Both the position numbers and the translations under genes were made by a program. 5,993 bases of DNA from Bacteroidales bacterium UBA5621 (GTDB lineage: Bacteria; Bacteroidota; Bacteroidia; Bacteroidales; VadinHA17): positions 1-5,993 of the forward strand of contig DIKJ01000045.1 of NCBI GenBank assembly GCA_002424525.1. Reading direction: 5' to 3'. Each line of letters starts with the position of its first letter. Position 1 is the first letter of the stretch. The notes under the pieces were generated by a model. The model saw only the letters and a program-made list of their open reading frames with translations. It was not told the DNA's origin and ran no database searches. This document shows positions 1 through 5,236 of this stretch, piece by piece.

Positions 1-411
1 AATCACCTGGTGGTTTATTCTCCCACCGGCGAGCGCCTTGTTACGCATCCTTTGGCTCAGCAGGACAGAAAGGAGCGATACGTTGGAGTTCAGCAGAAAA
101 CCGGTAAGAAGCCTGATCTGGACATAGCCGATGTTATCACCCGCCTTGAGGCTTTTGCGCCGGAGATGAGCGAGTATATCGAACAAGTAAAGCGGCATAA
201 ACCCGGATCATGGCGCCATCACCTGAAGAGCCTGCTGGCCATGAAGGTAAACTACCGTGTGGAAGATATCCTGGTAGCTGTCCGCCGGGCACAGATGTAC
301 AAAGTCTTTGAATCGGGGACCATCGAAAGGTTCCTTGCCAATAACTCAGAGCCACGCTACAGTATCAAATTATCCTTTAAACGTAATAATAAAGACGAGC
401 ATGAGAGGTAG
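1..411 (+). CDS. istA: IstA transposase of IS21-A, C-terminal end (5' partial)
   Basis: The reading frame is open from the first base of the window to TAG at 409-411 and gives 136 residues. It starts upstream, so there is no true start here. The first visible residues (NHLVVYSPTGERLVTH) look like the last strands of the small beta-barrel that follows the DDE catalytic domain in IstA/Mu-type transposases. A charged, helical C-terminal tail follows, rich in Arg and Lys (for example RHKPGSWRHHLKSLLAMK). The DDE catalytic residues lie outside the window. In the family, IstA binds the element ends and performs strand transfer with the ATPase IstB. The identification rests on this fold pattern plus the istB gene that follows in the usual order, overlapping by 11 nt (ATG at 401, istA stop at 411). 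That overlap suggests translational coupling. Confidence 0.85.
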   Translation, partial: NHLVVYSPTGERLVTHPLAQQDRKERYVGVQQKTGKKPDLDIADVITRLEAFAPEMSEYIEQVKRHKPGSWRHHLKSLLAMKVNYRVEDILVAVRRAQMYKVFESGTIERFLANNSEPRYSIKLSFKRNNKDEHER

Positions 412-948
412 GAAAACAAGCAATACACAGCAACAGCAGGATCAGTTTACGGGCAACTGCCGTTACCTGGGATTAAAACTCCTGGCCGAAGAGTACCGGC
501 AGATTGTTGACAGAGCCAATGAGAATATGGTCGGATATTATGAGTTTATCAGTGGTATCGTACAGGCAGAAGCTGCGGCCCGGCATGAGAGACACATTGA
601 ATACCTGGTTCGTGGCAGCAGGCTCCCACAGCCATGCAAGCTACTTGCAGACTTTGATTTTGACTTCCAGCCAAAACTGAACCGTAAGCTGATCATGGAA
701 CTGGCTTCGCTAAGGTTCATTGAAAAAGGTGAATCGATCCTGTTCCTGGGAGACAACGGAACAGGCAAGAGCCATCTCGCGCAGAGCCTTGCCCTTATGG
801 CTTGTCAGGGTGAATACAAAACCCATTACACCACCTGCAGCGAGTTGATCAATGACCTCAACAGCGGAGTGTACGAAAAGACCCTGGATAAGAGAATGAG
901 GAAATATATCAATCCTGAGCTGCTGCTTATCGATGAAATGGGGCATGA

Positions 949-955
949 CCGTCTT
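949..955. repeat. Candidate target-site repeat, left copy
   Basis: CCGTCTT at 949-955 is the last istB sequence before the RIT element. It matches CCGGCTT at 4311-4317 on the other side at six of seven positions. Both copies encode Arg-Leu in the istB frame, so either copy joined to the downstream part restores DRLELQ. A shorter duplication, only CTT, cannot be excluded. Confidence 0.5.
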
Positions 956-956
956 T

Positions 957-981
957 ATCCAAACAAAAATAAAATCCAAAC
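957..981 (+). repeat. Partial direct repeat of the outer RIT arm at the left end
   Basis: ATCCAAAC at 957-964 is repeated at 974-981, where it is part of the outer arm of the left terminal repeat. The right end has no such extra copy: its arm abuts the istB flank directly. The 16 bp at 956-971 therefore make the two ends unequal. This may be a remnant of the insertion reaction or part of a longer left end. Confidence 0.55.
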
Positions 982-1041
982 CTTTTAGTAAAAAGCTTGA
1001 TTCAATACCATTTCTCACAGAAAAGGTTTGGATTTTTTATT
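972..1041 (+). repeat. RIT terminal inverted repeat, left (70 bp)
   Basis: This stretch equals the reverse complement of 4241-4310 at 66 of 70 positions. The four mismatches all fall within 1005-1010. The repeat is itself partly palindromic: the arm AAATCCAAACCTTTT at 972-986 is mirrored exactly at 1021-1035, with 34 nt between. This gives two inverted copies of a candidate recombinase-binding site per end. The ritC stop codon (1041-1043) begins at its inner edge. Confidence 0.95.
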
Positions 1042-2090
1042 TACTTTTTCATTGTTTTCACACCACAAAATTCTGCAAGGCTACCTTTATCATTTTTCCA
1101 TTTCTTGGATATTCTTTTATCGTTTTCATCTTCAAGAGTGGCAAGTGCCTTAGCCTCCTGCTCTGTGGTTATTTCTAAATACACCATTGATGTCTGAAGC
1201 TGCTCATGCCCTAACAAAAATGATATCTGTACGATATTCATACCATCATCCAGCCAGTGAGACGCTTTTGCATGTCGAATCTGGTGTGCATGCAGATCAA
1301 GCGGAACTTCATTGCATAAAGCATGTGCAGTCTGAGCATGTTTTTTCAGTTGCTGGTTTACTGCTGGCTGACTCATTTTCCCAGCAGGGCCTATGTTTCG
1401 GGAATAAAAAACATAGGATTCTGCCTGGGGGGTGTCACCATGGAATTCTTTCAGATATTTCCTTATATGTAGAACAGCCTTTGGAAGGAGATACAGCGTT
1501 CTTATTTTGCAACCTTTTCCTACAATTGAAACATTTGGATTTTTCGTATCCAGATGGAGATGTCTTACTTTTATGGATAGGATTTCATCCAGTCTTGCAG
1601 CCGTGCCATACAAAGTAATGATCAATGCCAGATCTCTGCGCCCTGTTTTCGTAGAGAGATCTGGAGCTGATAACAAGGCCTGTACCGCTTCCTTACTCAT
1701 TCCTTTTACCTTTTTATGCGTTTCCCTTCTTCTGGAAATCATTGATGCGTCCTTTGATACAGACAGAAATGAAATATCTCTGATTTCTAAATATTTAAGA
1801 AACACCCTTAATGATGACAGACGGTTGTTACAGGTTTGAGGACTACATCCGCGCTTTTTCACAAGCCAGATCAGCCATTCTTCGATATACTCCCTGCTGA
1901 AACAATCCCGGTGCAAATTTTCCGTATGAATACCCTTCTCTGTCTCCAGGAAACCGATATACAAGCTTAGTGCATAATTATAGGATTTTAATGTGTGACC
2001 GCTACTACTCTTTCGGAAAGGAGCATATTCATATAAAAAGGCATTTATATAGCGTGCGATCATGACGGCTTCATTAGTTGCTTTCTTCAT
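1041..2090 (-). CDS. ritC: Tyrosine recombinase, third gene of the RIT trio (RitC-like)
   Basis: This encodes a 349-residue tyrosine-type site-specific recombinase, expected to act in the cytoplasm on the element ends together with the other two trio proteins. The N-terminal half (about residues 10-110) resembles a SAM-like core-binding domain, including the segment NNRLSSLRVFLKYLE. The catalytic domain follows, with R166 in YGTAARLDE, K192 in GKGCK, H269-Q-I-R272, H295 in LLGHEQ and the nucleophile Y304, nine residues after H295. All catalytic positions are present. The start is ATG at 2090, because GAGGTGG lies just upstream at 2095-2101 and the downstream protein begins MKKATNE; an in-frame upstream start at 2117 lacks this support. 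It overlaps the end of ritB by 17 nt. The lysine-rich C-terminal tail ends at TAA, touching the left repeat. The ritC symbol follows gene order only. Confidence 0.9.
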   Translation of the reverse strand: MKKATNEAVMIARYINAFLYEYAPFRKSSSGHTLKSYNYALSLYIGFLETEKGIHTENLHRDCFSREYIEEWLIWLVKKRGCSPQTCNNRLSSLRVFLKYLEIRDISFLSVSKDASMISRRRETHKKVKGMSKEAVQALLSAPDLSTKTGRRDLALIITLYGTAARLDEILSIKVRHLHLDTKNPNVSIVGKGCKIRTLYLLPKAVLHIRKYLKEFHGDTPQAESYVFYSRNIGPAGKMSQPAVNQQLKKHAQTAHALCNEVPLDLHAHQIRHAKASHWLDDGMNIVQISFLLGHEQLQTSMVYLEITTEQEAKALATLEDENDKRISKKWKNDKGSLAEFCGVKTMKK

Positions 2091-3042
2091 AATCCACCTC
2101 CGGTACAATGTTGTCAAATGTTCTTCCCGTACGATCTTTAAGAATAGCAGCTAAACCGGGCACCAAGGAATAGTAATACCTGGTGCTTCCCAGCTTGGTA
2201 TGGCCCATGCTTTTGCTTAAATACAGCAGTTTCGCATCAAATCCAAAACCTTCATCCATCCAGCGGTTAATATTTTCTGTCGCATAATTGTGCCTTAGTT
2301 CGTATGCATTTGCAGGGATGCTGTTATACTTGTCCCACATCCGGCGGAAATTTCTCTGGACCCATTTCCGGGTATGAAAAGCATCACCACCTGCTGGGAA
2401 AAAATAAGTCCTGGCAGTATATTGCTTCCTGATAAAGGCATCGTATTGTTTCATGATGTCCAACATGGAATCATGAAGTACAACATAATGCTGGGCATGA
2501 CCTTTGGAACAACGGATATCCAGAATGCCTTGATAAAGGTCTACGTATTCCATGCGCAGCAGACGGGCTTCATTTGTCCTGATCCCGCTACTGTAAAGAA
2601 GACGGAAAAATACGGGGATTGTGATTCTTCTGTACCTCGGTACCCTTGAGAGGGGTTCATTCAGTAGGTTGTCACAGGCATAAAAGAAATTTTTCAGTTC
2701 AGTCTCCGTAAATGCATGAGGAATGTAGGATCTCCGTTCTTTCATCGGAATTTCAGGTTCCCTGATATCTGTTTTTCCACGGTTTCTCATATAACGGATG
2801 AAACTGACCACAACATAGATCCTGGATCTGCATGAATTATTATTCTCCGTTTTGCGTTTTCTGCACCAGTTATCTACCATTTCTTGGGACAATACGGTGG
2901 TGTCAGGATACTGTTTCTGACAATAACGATCAAAAAGGAGAAAGTTTGGTTCATAAGAGGCTTCATTCCAATGTTCGGAGTCTTTCTGATAATCAATATA
3001 TGCCTGAATTAGTGGGGTAAGAAATGAATTAAATTTTTTCAT
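2074..3042 (-). CDS. ritB: Tyrosine recombinase, second gene of the RIT trio (RitB-like)
   Basis: This encodes a 322-residue tyrosine recombinase. An N-terminal helical, core-binding-like region (about residues 5-90) precedes the catalytic domain, with R155 in SSGIRTNEAR, K180 in CSKGH, R250 in YELRHNYAT, H281 in SMGHTK and the probable nucleophile Y290, inside RYYYS and nine residues after H281. The first histidine of the usual HxxR box is replaced by Y247 (YELR); this position is tolerant in the family, so activity is not excluded. The start is ATG at 3042, which shares one base with the ritA stop (TAATG) and follows AGGAGG at 3050-3055. An in-frame start at 3090 would only add residues encoded by the ritA end and has no comparable site. 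The overlap suggests translational coupling with ritA. The protein likely forms a mixed complex with RitA and RitC, which is inference from the fixed trio organisation. Confidence 0.9.
   Translation of the reverse strand: MKKFNSFLTPLIQAYIDYQKDSEHWNEASYEPNFLLFDRYCQKQYPDTTVLSQEMVDNWCRKRKTENNNSCRSRIYVVVSFIRYMRNRGKTDIREPEIPMKERRSYIPHAFTETELKNFFYACDNLLNEPLSRVPRYRRITIPVFFRLLYSSGIRTNEARLLRMEYVDLYQGILDIRCSKGHAQHYVVLHDSMLDIMKQYDAFIRKQYTARTYFFPAGGDAFHTRKWVQRNFRRMWDKYNSIPANAYELRHNYATENINRWMDEGFGFDAKLLYLSKSMGHTKLGSTRYYYSLVPGLAAILKDRTGRTFDNIVPEVDYEESN
2095..2101 (-). promoter_or_regulatory. Ribosome binding site of ritC
   Basis: The minus strand reads GGAGGTGG just upstream of ATG at 2090, inside the end of ritB. 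It supports the ritC start at 2090 and re-initiation after ritB. Confidence 0.7.
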
Positions 3043-4197
3043 TACATCACCTCCTTTCGCAATGTGAATCGCTCTACACTCAGGGAACATTCCTTAAGGT
3101 GCGGAAAATCCGCACTGAGGTAAGGATCAAGTGAATCTGGTGAAGTGTGCCCGAGTGTTCTGCTGATCACAGGAGGTGGAATTCCATTTCCTAAAAGAGT
3201 TGTTGCCAAATGATGCCTGAAAATATGGAACCCTCTGCGATTGCCTTTTCCTTGCCTTATATACGCAGCTTTCATAATTTTATTCGCAACATGCGAAAGG
3301 CTCGCGCTTTTTAGTGCACCAAATGGACGAGACTGGGAAAGAAAGATCTCATCCCGTTCCGTCTTCGGACGTTCCTTGGTTATGTAATCAAAAATGGCAT
3401 TACCGACAATTGCTGTCAGGGGCAGCTCTAATGGCACATCCGTTTTCTGCTGTTTTACACAAATCAGATCTTTTGACCAGTCTATGCAATCCATGGTCAT
3501 TCCTGCAATATCACAACACCTTAACCCTGTATACAATACAAGTAGCCCCACAGCTTTATCCCGTAAGTGAAGTGATGATTCTTCTGAGGCCAGAGCAGCC
3601 TTTACTTTAAGGATTTCTTCTGAGGTGAGGTATTGTATGTTTTTTCTTCTCTCACGCAATGCCGGAAGAAATGTAAGTACCTTTGAGCAGCTCCCATGGA
3701 AAAAAAATGGCTCACATGCTTTAAAAACTGCTGCTATATTGTTTTTGGAGGAACAGCCCCGTAATTTTGTCCCGTCCGATGAAACAAAAAATCCCAGTAC
3801 GGCTTCCTCAGAAATTTCATCCAGGGCATTCATGCCTTGTTCCTGCAGTGACAGTAGAAAAGTAGCTGCACTATGCGACTTGGCATAAATGGTTGATTCC
3901 TTTTTATCACCCTTTCTTGCCACTTCGCAATAACAGTCAATAATAGACTTAAATTCTTTGCAAAGGTAGCTATGGCTACCCCTTGCATAGAGTTCATGCC
4001 AGCGCCGTCCATCAGGATAGCGCCCAAAAACATCAAACTGTTCAATGCTACCTATAATGGCCCTTTTTTGTCGGAGCCAAAGAAAGGATACGGTTTATTT
4101 CCCGCCTAAATCTGTCAATGTAAATTTGGGAATAGCCGCTTTCTTCCATGTAGGAAATGAGCCGCGGATAATTATCCGCTAAGTGTTGTGTGTTCAT
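3042..4197 (-). CDS. ritA: Tyrosine recombinase, first gene of the RIT trio (RitA-like), with a one-base frameshift near the N-terminus
   Basis: The start is ATG at 4197 after AGGAGG at 4205-4210, the best ribosome binding site in the window. This frame reads 44 sensible residues (MNTQHLADNYPRLISYMEES at the start), then ends at TAG 4048-4050. The rest continues in the +1 frame, open from 4094 to TAA at 3042-3044. The switch falls at an A6 run (minus strand, 4069-4064). With five A's the gene encodes 384 residues, ending in a complete catalytic domain: R226 in YTGLRCCD, K251 in KQQKTD, H324-I-F-R327, H350 in LGHTSP and Y359. Read literally, only the stretch from GTG at 3923 (293 residues) would be predicted, but that GTG has no ribosome binding site and would remove most of the N-terminal arm. 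Causes could be a real indel, a base-calling error in the homopolymer, or slippage/recoding. The ritA symbol follows gene order. Confidence 0.8.
3050..3055 (-). promoter_or_regulatory. Ribosome binding site of ritB
   Basis: AGGAGG on the minus strand lies seven bases before ATG at 3042, within the last codons of ritA. It sets the ritB start at the TAATG junction rather than at the upstream in-frame start at 3090. Confidence 0.85.
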
Positions 4198-4204
4198 GTG
4201 TATA

Positions 4205-4210
4205 CCTCCT
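4205..4210 (-). promoter_or_regulatory. Ribosome binding site of ritA
   Basis: CCTCCT on the plus strand reads AGGAGG on the minus strand, seven bases before ATG at 4197. It decides the start of ritA: it shows that the coding region begins well upstream of the long open frame (GTG at 3923), and so exposes the frameshift. Confidence 0.85.
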
Positions 4211-4225
4211 TAAGAATTTAATAAG

Positions 4226-4242
4226 TTAGGCATACAACCTAA
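4226..4242. repeat. Short inverted repeat upstream of ritA
   Basis: TTAGG at 4226-4230 and CCTAA at 4238-4242 form a five-base inverted repeat around CATACAA. It lies between the right terminal repeat and the ritA ribosome binding site, where a promoter or operator for the trio must be. No convincing -35/-10 pair or Bacteroidota-type promoter was found, so a regulatory role is only a guess. Confidence 0.3.
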
Positions 4243-4310
4243 TAAAAAATCCAAACCTTTTCTGTGAGAAAGGTCAGTGAATCAAGCTTTTTACTAAAAG
4301 GTTTGGATTT
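4241..4310 (-). repeat. RIT terminal inverted repeat, right (70 bp)
   Basis: This is the partner of 972-1041. It has the same internal symmetry, with AAATCCAAACCTTTT at 4247-4261 and its inverse at 4296-4310. It lies directly upstream of ritA, so recombinase bound here could also affect transcription of the trio; that is inference. The outer edge abuts the CCGGCTT flank. Confidence 0.95.
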
Positions 4311-4317
4311 CCGGCTT
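4311..4317. repeat. Candidate target-site repeat, right copy
   Basis: CCGGCTT directly follows the outer end of the right RIT repeat and pairs with CCGTCTT at 949-955. The single difference (T against G at the fourth base) could be a later mutation, or a mismatch from strand exchange with a partly homologous overlap, as tyrosine recombinases can leave. Confidence 0.5.
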
Positions 4318-4590
4318 GAATTACAAGTGATCAAAGAAGCTCATCTGCTCTTCAAAGTGATCGATCAGCGCTATAAAGAAAATAAACCATTGATCTTTAC
4401 AACCAACATTGAGGAGCCGTACTGGCCAGAGTTCCTTGGTGATCCGATATCAACCAGTGCTATCCTGGATCGCATCTTCCATCACTCGGTTATTGTTCGG
4501 ATAAAGGGCCCAAGCTACCGGAAGTACCAAGGTGAGCGCTTGCAGATAGAGTATGCTGAAAGGAAAACAGGGGATCCGGAAACGGCTTAA
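4318..4590 (+). pseudogene. istB: IstB helper ATPase of IS21-A, C-terminal part, beyond the RIT element
   Basis: This is the missing end of the istB gene that begins at 401. Directly after the RIT boundary the frame reads ELQVIKEAHLLFKVIDQRY, and the left part ends in MGHDRL, which together give the typical IstB run DRLELQV. Visible motifs are the sensor-1-like segment PLIFTTN and the downstream LDRIFHHS segment, whose arginine is a candidate arginine finger. The frame ends with TAA at 4588-4590. It is also open leftwards through the RIT terminal repeat to a GTG at 4264, but no ribosome binding site precedes that codon, so separate expression is unlikely. A rho-independent terminator follows 30 nt downstream. 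No frameshift or stop is seen in the segment, so the gene appears damaged only by the RIT insertion. Confidence 0.92.
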
Positions 4591-4618
4591 GACAAACTCT
4601 CCGGACAATAATAATGAT

Positions 4619-4648
4619 AAGGCGCTAAAAAGGTTAGCGTCTTTTTTT
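4619..4648 (+). terminator. Rho-independent terminator after istB-A
   Basis: GGCGCTAA (4621-4628) pairs with TTAGCGTC (4634-4641), with one G-U pair and a five-base loop. A run of seven T's (4642-4648) follows, and the A's at 4619-4620 can extend the stem. It lies 30 nt after the istB stop on the same strand, so it ends the istA-istB transcript of IS21-A. Confidence 0.85.
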
Positions 4649-4654
4649 ATAGCA

Positions 4655-4768
4655 CAAAACGAAAATGTCCGTTTTGCTCAGGAATCAGTGTCCGTTTTGG
4701 GCAAGAACAATCCTAAGGGGGTCAGTATGCTCCGAAAATGGTAATTGTTTTAAACTGAAAACTGAACA
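4655..4768 (+). repeat. Right-end terminal repeats of IS21-A
   Basis: TGTCCGTTTTG occurs at 4666-4676 and again at 4689-4699, 23 bp apart. CAAAACG at 4655-4661 mirrors CGTTTTG at 4670-4676. Further out, a tandem AAACTG/AAAACTG lies at 4752-4764 and the stretch ends in GAACA at 4768. Multiple repeated sequences at the ends, bound by IstA, are a known trait of IS21-family elements. The exact outer boundary is uncertain because the left end is not in the window for comparison. Confidence 0.6.
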
Positions 4769-4888
4769 CGAAAATCTGCACCGGAATGGAACAAAAAACA
4801 AGGTCCTGAATCAATGAACAGATCAACAACTCAGAAGAGTGGTATCAAAATGTTCTGTTTGCTGGTATTGTTTGTTTACGGCGTTAAA
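4769..4888. other. Unassigned spacer between IS21-A repeats and istB-B
   Basis: About 120 bp that I can assign neither to the IS21-A terminal repeats nor to IstB-B. The istB-B frame runs on through it for 21 codons to a stop at 4823, but those residues (FNAVNKQYQQTEHFDTTLLS and one more) do not resemble IstB. It may be the outermost part of IS21-A or a remnant of a further rearrangement. With 4591-4768 it makes up a non-coding interval of about 300 bp. Confidence 0.5.
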
Positions 4889-5236
4889 AATATATGTTTT
4901 ACCTGTACCTGAAGGCCCCATAAGGATGATATTAAAGTTTTGCTCCAGCCAGGATAATTCCCGCAACTGGGCTAATTGTTTTTTACCTATTCCATTGGAA
5001 AAGGAGTAATCATAAAAGTCAAGATTATATGACAGAGGCAACCTGGCCTGCTTTGTACGTCGTTGTTTGTCTTTCTCCATACGATGATCGATTTCCTGTT
5101 TAAAAAGCAATTCCATAAAATCGAGATAAGTTACCTGATTATTTTGAGCTGTGGTAACCATTTCATCCAAAACATCTGCGATGACAGGCAGTCGGAGCTT
5201 CTTACAATGTGATTTAATCGTTTCAGTTTTTATCAT
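4823..5236 (-). pseudogene. istB: IstB helper ATPase of IS21-B, truncated after Walker A
   Basis: The start is ATG at 5236, 11 nt after the istA-B stop, in the normal istA-istB order. Residues 1 to about 116 look like the N-terminal part of an IstB from a different branch than IstB-A: helical region, then LDFYDYSFSNGIGKKQLAQL and ELSWLEQN, then Walker A GPSGTGKT at 107-114. After TYI (about 4889) the sequence stops resembling the family, and the frame closes at TGA 4823-4825 after 21 unrelated residues. Walker B, sensor 1 and the arginine finger, roughly the C-terminal half of a protein of about 250 residues, are missing, so it should be inactive as a helper ATPase. The neighbouring right end of IS21-A suggests that insertion of IS21-A cut the gene, which would put the missing half beyond the left edge of the window. 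Confidence 0.85.

Larger units (their letters stand above)
401..988 (+). pseudogene. istB: IstB helper ATPase of IS21-A, N-terminal part, interrupted by the RIT element
   Basis: The start is ATG at 401, inside the end of istA. No strong Shine-Dalgarno is visible, so coupling to istA translation is likely. Residues 1-185 (401-955) are IstB-like: a helical N-terminal region, Walker A GDNGTGKS at about residues 117-124, and Walker B in LLLIDEMGHD at about 174-183. The frame then runs into the RIT element, which adds ten foreign residues (YPNKNKIQTF) and a TAG stop at 986-988. The rest of the protein continues at 4318-4590. The break falls between Walker B and the sensor region, so the N-terminal product can keep the nucleotide-binding motifs but lacks sensor 1 and the arginine-finger region. 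ATPase-driven target selection should therefore be lost. Joining 401-955 to 4318-4590 restores a 275-residue IstB, a normal length for the family. Confidence 0.92.
956..4310 (-). mobile_element. Recombinase-in-trio (RIT) element
   Basis: Three adjacent, co-oriented tyrosine recombinase genes with overlapping ends lie between 70-bp inverted repeats that match at 66 positions. The unit interrupts istB-A precisely. This is the layout of the described RIT elements. Nothing else is encoded: ritC stops at the inner edge of the left repeat and ritA starts about 40 nt from the inner edge of the right repeat, so there is no cargo. The outer left limit is uncertain. The repeat starts at 972, but 956-971 belongs neither to istB nor to the repeat, so I count it as part of the element. 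Flanking 7-mers CCGTCTT and CCGGCTT suggest a short duplicated target. Confidence 0.9.
1..4768 (+). mobile_element. IS21-family element IS21-A (left end outside window), interrupted by a RIT element
   Basis: The istA-istB order with overlapping genes, and the IstB motifs, define an IS21-family insertion sequence. Its left end and most of istA lie before the window. The right end follows the terminator: repeated terminal sequences occupy about 4655-4768. I place the outer boundary provisionally at 4768, because the sequence there ends in CA, as expected for the TG...CA ends of this family. It could lie anywhere up to about 4888, where the interrupted IstB-B sequence begins. The element looks recently intact, because removing the RIT restores an uninterrupted istB. 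Confidence 0.7.

Noticed and set aside
971..1038. Left RIT repeat as a rho-independent terminator for ritC or istB
   Set aside because: The arms pair well and T's follow, but the 34-nt loop is too long and the stem is AT-rich. The symmetry is better explained by recombinase binding.
1187..1839. Open frames on the plus strand opposite ritC
   Set aside because: They lie antisense within a complete recombinase gene with intact catalytic motifs, have no ribosome binding site and show no recognisable domain.
3314..3888. Open frames on the plus strand opposite ritA
   Set aside because: Antisense shadows of the catalytic domain of RitA; no start signal and no family resemblance.
3830..4045. A 71-residue minus-strand frame overlapping the N-terminal part of ritA
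   Set aside because: It overlaps the better-supported ritA frame (IIGSIEQFDVFGRYPDG onward), which continues directly into the recombinase, and has no ribosome binding site.
4063..4071. Programmed -1 frameshift at A AAA AAG in ritA
   Set aside because: The heptamer is in the right phase, but the -1 frame meets TAG after three codons, so this shift cannot produce the recombinase.
4264..4590. An independent small gene starting with GTG inside the right RIT repeat
   Set aside because: Its first 18 codons are repeat sequence and the rest is the IstB C-terminus; no ribosome binding site is present.
4655..4699. CRISPR-like repeat
   Set aside because: Only two 11-bp copies next to an IS end; they fit IS21 terminal repeats and there are no spacers or cas genes.
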